A stretch of 64,000 nt of DNA from positions 541,542-605,541 of the forward strand of contig VYZI01000391.1 of the NCBI GenBank assembly GCA_013397695.1, in the 5' to 3' direction. A model generated the notes under the pieces. That model was not told the DNA's origin. It saw nothing but the letters and a program-made list of their open reading frames with translations, and made no database searches. Shown one piece after another: positions 63,516 to 64,000 of the stretch (position 1 is its first letter; each line of letters begins with the position of its first letter). The DNA comes from Centropus unirufus. Taxonomy: Eukaryota > Chordata > Aves > Cuculiformes > Centropidae. A program made the translations under genes and the position numbers.

Positions 63516-63762
63516 TCAAAAGAATTCCTGAAAAAGAGCCATGGAATATTTAACAAACTGAAATGGTCGAGATTTTTCAGATGTAAATGGAAAACAGGGT
63601 GGCTTTTCATCCCCTTCCCCCTGCCAGCACCTCACTGAAACAAACTGGGGAGGCAGTTCATCAGTGACTGAATGGGCAAAGCCCCAAGTACTGTGCAGGA
63701 GTAGCAGCTGTTTAGAAGGTATGCAAAATGTGGGGGTACTACTTACACTGCAAATTGATTCA
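63516..63762 (-). other. Long open frame behind a good acceptor, candidate exon
   Basis: On the minus strand, TCTGTTATCCTTCTCCCAG ends just above 63762, and the following frame is open for 82 codons to a TGA at 63516. A GTGAGG donor after TTTCA would end an exon at 63636 on a codon boundary. The peptide includes STPTFCIPSKQLLLLHSTWG and FAHSVTDELPPQFVS. If real it could be an upstream exon of the candidate at 58513-55581, because its outgoing phase (0) fits. No family recognised. Confidence 0.2.
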
Positions 63763-64000
63763 CTGGGAGAAGGATAACAGAATCCGTCAGTTCTGTCCCA
63801 TATGGCACGTGTGCAAGCATGGGCTAACACATACACATACTGAATACATTTGACTGATAATGTAATATTAGCCTGATTTGTCTTAGGACAGTATTCAAAT
63901 TAAGACAAAGCTGCAGTAAGATGAAGAAAACTGCAGCAATTCCACAAAACTCTGAAGCGTATGAGTCTGATTTGACAAGAGTGTGTAACCCAATGATAAA
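63763..64000. other. Window end, non-coding
   Basis: I see nothing recognisable. The sequence runs off the window without a boundary feature. Confidence 0.5.

Noticed and set aside
1..64000. CRISPR arrays, operons, rRNA genes, bacterial or phage features
   Set aside because: None seen. The repeat content and coding density are those of a bird nuclear genome, so prokaryotic features are not expected.

Overview
The window looks like bird nuclear DNA. It is AT-rich and has no operons or dense coding. Its repeats are typical of birds: CR1 LINE tails, solo LTRs of the families that begin TGTCCTGGTTTCAGCT or TGTACTGGGTCTGGCTGGGA, an older amniote CR1 tail, and worn CORE-SINE (MIR-type) fragments. 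I cannot name the species or locus. A run of three N bases at 36263-36265 shows that this is a genome-assembly contig.

Layout. 1-9.2 kb: non-repetitive sequence with a perfect short hairpin (4783-4807) and a diverged 80-bp two-copy repeat (about 4849-4986). 9.3-10.0 kb: a 5'-truncated CR1 on the minus strand that keeps the end of its reverse transcriptase. 10-21.8 kb: no recognisable repeat, but three open frames worth checking (11.4, 12.66 and 21.1 kb). 21.9-22.65 kb: a plus-strand solo LTR with a partly duplicated 5' end. 29.85-30.4 kb: a minus-strand solo LTR. 31.64-31.95 kb: a second CR1 tail. 35.9-36.2 kb: CR1 ORF1 (esterase-like) and reverse-transcriptase remnants in scrambled order beside the N gap. 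40.2-40.6 kb: an ancient CR1 3' tail. 44.4-44.85 kb: two MIR-type pieces in opposite orientation. 55.8-56.4 kb: a third solo LTR.

No full-length protein gene can be recognised. The best coding hypothesis is a set of four short minus-strand exons (58513 down to 55581). Each has reasonable splice sites, the reading phases agree across all three junctions, and the set ends in a stop codon. The third LTR would fill most of its last intron. Phase agreement in four short exons can arise by chance, so this is a candidate only. A minus-strand exon-like segment at 37611-37696 and a long frame at 63516-63762 are weaker candidates. Everything else is best read as intergenic or intronic sequence.
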